From assembly GCA_003022745.1 (NCBI GenBank), contig PXSU01000154.1:3677-11055 (forward strand): DNA of 7,379 nt. Direction: 5' to 3'. This document shows positions 5,474 to 7,379 of the stretch, piece by piece (within the stretch, counting starts at the first letter, position 1; every line of letters begins with the position of its first letter). The stretch comes from Halobacteriales archaeon SW_9_67_25 (GTDB lineage: Archaea > Halobacteriota > Halobacteria > Halobacteriales > Haloarculaceae). The notes under the pieces were generated by a model. It was not told the origin of the DNA and made no database searches. It worked only from the letters and a program-made list of their open reading frames with translations. Position numbers and translations under genes: made by a program.

Positions 5474-6364
5474 ATGGCAGATTCGATAGACGAATCAAAG
5501 AACGTAGCAATCACAGACGAACAACTGGAGAACGACTCGAAGGGCGAGCTCATCAAGCTCGCCGGCAAGCTCCGGGACCGACGGAACGACCTGAACCAGA
5601 TGGCGAGCGAGCGCGCATCCAGGCGCGACGAACTCAACGCCAAGACCAGAGAGAAGGTCGACGAAGCGCAGGAACACCGCGAGAAACGCGACGAACTCAA
5701 CGAGCAGGTCCAGGAGCACAAGGAGAAACGCAACGAACTCAACGCGAAGGCCAACGAGCTCTTCGACGAGGTCGAGCAGCTGAAAAACGATCTCAAACTC
5801 GACGAGGGCAAGTCGATCGAGGAACTCGAATCCAAAATAGAGGATCTGGAGTTCAAACAGCAAACCGAGGTGTTGAGCGCCGAGGACGAGCGCGACCTGA
5901 TCGAGAAGATCGAGGACAAACGCGAGAAACTCCAGGAGAAGAAAGAAAAGCTCGACCACAACGACAACCTCGAAGAACTCAACGAGGAAGCCGAGGAGGT
6001 ACGTGCCGAGGCCTCCAAACACCACCAGAAGGTGACGGAACTCGCTGACGAGGCCCAGAAGCATCACAACAAGATGATCGAGGCCTACCGCGAGGCCGAC
6101 AATATCCGGGACGAGGCCGACGAGATGCACGAGAAGTTCGTCGACGCACAGGAAGCCGCCGACCGCCACCACGAGGACTTCGTCCGCGTCCAGAAGCGCC
6201 TGCGCGAACTCGACAAGAAAGAGGAGGAGGCCGAGCGCCAGGAGCGCGAACAGGAAGAGGAGGCCGCCCGCGAGGAGGCCGAGGAAATCTACCAGAAGTT
6301 CAAGGACGGCGAGACGCTGGACACCGAGGACCTGATGAAACTCCAGAAGACGGGGCTGCTGTAG
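5474..6364 (+). CDS. Coiled-coil protein, function unknown
   Basis: The 296-residue product is almost wholly helical and charged, with no Pro, Cys or Trp. Coiled coil runs from about residue 15 to 272, with a likely break near 106-114 (LKLDEGKSI) and another near 160-166 (LDHNDNL). Four copies of an R/K-R-D/N-E/D-L-N motif start at 36, 50, 71 and 85, spaced by multiples of seven. A His-rich second half has HH pairs at 183, 197 and 232. Residues 248-270 are nearly all Glu, Arg, Lys and Ala, and the end is less charged (DTEDLMKLQKTGLL). It resembles a conserved archaeal coiled-coil family, tentatively DUF7121, sometimes mislabelled phosphoserine phosphatase; no enzymatic motif is present. The gene is monocistronic, with its own TATA box, long leader and Shine-Dalgarno site, and a T-rich stretch follows it. 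A scaffold or DNA-associated role is possible but unproven. Its base composition is less GC-rich than its neighbours because of Lys/Glu/Asn codons. Confidence 0.88.
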   Translation: MADSIDESKNVAITDEQLENDSKGELIKLAGKLRDRRNDLNQMASERASRRDELNAKTREKVDEAQEHREKRDELNEQVQEHKEKRNELNAKANELFDEVEQLKNDLKLDEGKSIEELESKIEDLEFKQQTEVLSAEDERDLIEKIEDKREKLQEKKEKLDHNDNLEELNEEAEEVRAEASKHHQKVTELADEAQKHHNKMIEAYREADNIRDEADEMHEKFVDAQEAADRHHEDFVRVQKRLRELDKKEEEAERQEREQEEEAAREEAEEIYQKFKDGETLDTEDLMKLQKTGLL

Positions 6365-6384
6365 GCGGAACTGCCGTCGTCGAC

Positions 6385-6392
6385 TTCTTTTT
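6385..6392 (+). terminator. T-rich terminator after the coiled-coil gene
   Basis: TTCTTTTT, continuing as CTCTCTC to about 6399, begins 21 nt after the stop codon. Archaeal RNA polymerase terminates at U-rich stretches without needing a strong hairpin, and such T-runs are rare in this GC-rich window. It lies just past the end of the convergent relic gene. Confidence 0.6.
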
Positions 6393-6397
6393 CTCTC

Positions 6398-6557
6398 TCA
6401 CTTTCGGGCTGTTGCCGGTTCGATCCGGTCGAGTAGTTCGTCGAAGTCGTCGTTTCTTACCCGTATAGGGCTTCGTCGATGTCTTCCTCGTCAGTCTCGG
6501 TCCCGGAACTGATTCGCGTCGCTCTTTGACATCCTCGTCGAGTCCGATTGTCGTCAT
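6398..6557 (-). pseudogene. Frameshifted relic of a small antitoxin-like (VapB-like) gene
   Basis: Reading the minus strand from the ATG at 6557 gives MTTIGLDEDVKER, an opening much like short haloarchaeal antitoxin or ribbon-helix-helix-type proteins. The frame then turns basic and unprotein-like. A second frame supplies SSGTETDEEDIDEALYG up to a TAA at 6459-6457. A third supplies NDDFDELLDRIEPATARK up to a TGA at 6400-6398. Joined in order, the pieces make an acidic protein of about 53 residues whose end resembles the DELLDRL tails of VapB-like antitoxins. At least two frameshifts are needed, roughly between 6527 and 6505 and between 6465 and 6448. A TATA-like TTTATT remains 27 nt before the ATG. 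No partner toxin gene is nearby. Sequencing error is an alternative; the family assignment is tentative because the protein is so short. Confidence 0.5.
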
Positions 6558-6581
6558 GTTCCCCGGTTACTTCCGAGGCCG

Positions 6582-6587
6582 AATAAA
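6582..6587 (-). promoter_or_regulatory. TATA-like box of the relic gene
   Basis: TTTATT on the minus strand is centred about 27 nt before the ATG at 6557, the leaderless spacing. It suggests that the relic once had, and may still have, a working promoter. Confidence 0.5.
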
Positions 6588-6603
6588 CACTCGTGGACTG
6601 CAG

Positions 6604-6619
6604 CGCCGACGAATCGGCG
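6604..6619. repeat. Perfect inverted repeat upstream of metG
   Basis: CGCCGA-CGAA-TCGGCG is a 6-bp stem with a 4-nt loop, placed between the relic's promoter and the metG start, ending 31 nt before the metG ATG. If metG is leaderless, the repeat is promoter DNA and would be an operator candidate rather than an RNA hairpin. Confidence 0.4.
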
Positions 6620-6621
6620 GT

Positions 6622-6627
6622 CTTTTG
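6622..6627 (+). promoter_or_regulatory. Weak TATA-like box of metG
   Basis: CTTTTG is the only T-rich run near the right position, about 26 nt before the ATG at 6651. The match to an archaeal TATA consensus is poor, and no Shine-Dalgarno site precedes the ATG, so leaderless transcription is inferred. Confidence 0.3.
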
Positions 6628-6650
6628 GCCCGCATGGCAGTAGCGAGAGT

Positions 6651-7379
6651 ATGAGCCACGAGCCACTTCCGACGGAGCAGCCGGCGGTCGTGACCGTGGG
6701 GTTGCCCTACGCCAACGGCGACCTCCACGTCGGCCACCTCCGGGGGTACGTCAGCGGCGACCTCTACGCGCGGGCGCTCCGGCGTGTCGGCCAGCAGACA
6801 GCCTTCGTCTGCGGGTCCGACATGCACGGAACGCCCATCGCCGTCAACGCCGCCCAGCAGGGCGTCGACCCCGAGGCGTTCGCCCTGGAGTACCACGAGC
6901 AGTACGGGGAGACGTTCCCCCGGTTCAACGTCGAGTTCGACAACTACGGCCACACCCACGACGGGACCAACACCGAACTCCCCCGCGAGTTCGTCCGGAG
7001 ATGGATCGACGAGGGTCACGTCTTCGAGAAGGAGATCAAGGTGGCCTACGACCCCGACGCCGACCAGTGGCTGCCCGACCGCATGGTCGAGGGGACCTGC
7101 CCGTACTGCGGGGAACACGCCCGCGGCGACGAGTGCGACGAGGGCTGTCAGCGCCACCTCGAACCCGGCGAGATCGAGGAACCGGTCAGCACCATCACCA
7201 GCAACCCGGCCGAGTACCGCGCCCGCGAGCACGAGTTCCTGCGGCTGTCTGACTTCCAGGAGTATCTCCAGGATTTTCTGGACCGCCTGGAGGGCACCGA
7301 GAACGCCCGCAATCAGCCCCGGGAGTGGGTCGACGGCGAACTGCAGGACCTGTGTATCACCCGCGACATGGACTGGGGC
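6651..7379 (+). CDS. metG: Methionyl-tRNA synthetase (3' end outside window)
   Basis: MetRS charges tRNA-Met with methionine using ATP and is essential for initiation and elongation in the cytoplasm. The window holds the first 243 codons of a class I enzyme that in haloarchaea is about 650-700 residues or more. Visible are TVGLPYANGDLHVGHLRG (15-32) with the ATP-binding HIGH motif as His26-Val-Gly-His29, GSDMHGTP (55-62), and FNVEFDNYGHTHD (92-104). A zinc knuckle follows with Cys150, Cys153, Cys162 and Cys166. Next come PVSTITSNPAEYR (178-190), and NARNQPREW (218-226) with LCITRDMDWG (234-243) of the catalytic domain. The KMSKS loop and anticodon-binding domain lie outside the window. The ATG at 6651 gives the expected short N-terminus before the first strand. 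The gene is transcribed away from the antitoxin-like relic. Confidence 0.97.
   Translation, partial: MSHEPLPTEQPAVVTVGLPYANGDLHVGHLRGYVSGDLYARALRRVGQQTAFVCGSDMHGTPIAVNAAQQGVDPEAFALEYHEQYGETFPRFNVEFDNYGHTHDGTNTELPREFVRRWIDEGHVFEKEIKVAYDPDADQWLPDRMVEGTCPYCGEHARGDECDEGCQRHLEPGEIEEPVSTITSNPAEYRAREHEFLRLSDFQEYLQDFLDRLEGTENARNQPREWVDGELQDLCITRDMDWG

Noticed and set aside
5455..6048. A 197-codon basic frame starting at the out-of-frame ATG at 5455
   Set aside because: It is Arg/Gln/Gly-rich in the +1 shadow of the coiled-coil gene. The Shine-Dalgarno spacing fits the ATG at 5474, and the 5474 frame has the coherent protein.
5495..6172. Leu/Val/Phe-rich minus-strand frame that looks like a membrane protein
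   Set aside because: It is the antisense of the charged coiled coil: Glu, Lys and Asp codons read backwards give Leu, Phe and Val. This is an artefact of the coiled-coil composition.
6414..6434. GGTTCGATCC-like stretch resembling a tRNA T-arm
   Set aside because: The five-base arms around TTCGATC do not pair properly, and no acceptor stem, D-arm or anticodon arm is found around it. It lies in the relic gene encoding DRIEP.
6530..6532. Internal minus-strand ATG starting a 13-residue frame (MSKSDANQFRDRD)
   Set aside because: Too short, no ribosome-binding site, and better explained as the third frame within the antitoxin-like relic.
1..7379. CRISPR arrays, insertion sequences, integrase or phage genes, rRNA
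   Set aside because: No regularly spaced repeats, transposase motifs, terminal inverted repeats with target duplications, or RNA-gene signatures were found.

Overview
The window looks like chromosomal DNA of a halophilic archaeon (class Halobacteria). It is very GC-rich with strong G/C preference at third codon positions. Most products are rich in Asp and Glu, as expected of salt-in proteins. The gene content fits: an F420 ligase next to an F420-dependent reductase, an archaeal methionyl-tRNA synthetase, and several start codons placed 24-28 nt from TATA-like boxes, as in leaderless haloarchaeal transcription. Family-level placement is not possible from this sequence; Haloarcula-type relatives are a guess.

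Layout. (1) 1-892, minus: N-terminal half of a GH13 alpha-glucosidase of oligo-1,6-glucosidase type, cut by the window edge. (2) 958-1215, minus: an 85-residue acidic protein with a C-terminal zinc ribbon. (3) 1337-1549, plus: a 70-residue one-helix membrane protein, divergent from (2) and overlapping tail-to-tail with (4). (4) 1506-2480 and 2467-3303, minus: a translationally coupled pair, cofE then a mer-like F420-dependent reductase, overlapping by 14 nt. (5) 3404-5251, plus: a GH2-like protein that keeps the general-acid glutamate position but has Ala where the nucleophile Glu should be. (6) 5252-5473: a palindrome-rich intergenic stretch, a clear TATA box and a long structured leader ending in a Shine-Dalgarno site. 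(7) 5474-6364, plus: a 296-residue coiled-coil protein. (8) 6398-6557, minus: a relic of a small antitoxin-like gene, with protein-like pieces in three successive frames. (9) 6651-7379, plus: the first 243 codons of metG, cut by the window edge.

How the genes relate. cofE and mer form one unit: CofE completes the polyglutamate tail of coenzyme F420, and the mer-like enzyme probably uses F420 in one-carbon metabolism. The other genes are housekeeping or unconnected. I see no defence island, prophage, insertion sequence, CRISPR array or RNA gene. The least explained items are the GH2 pseudoenzyme candidate, the three-frame relic upstream of metG, and the coiled-coil gene with its unusually long leader.
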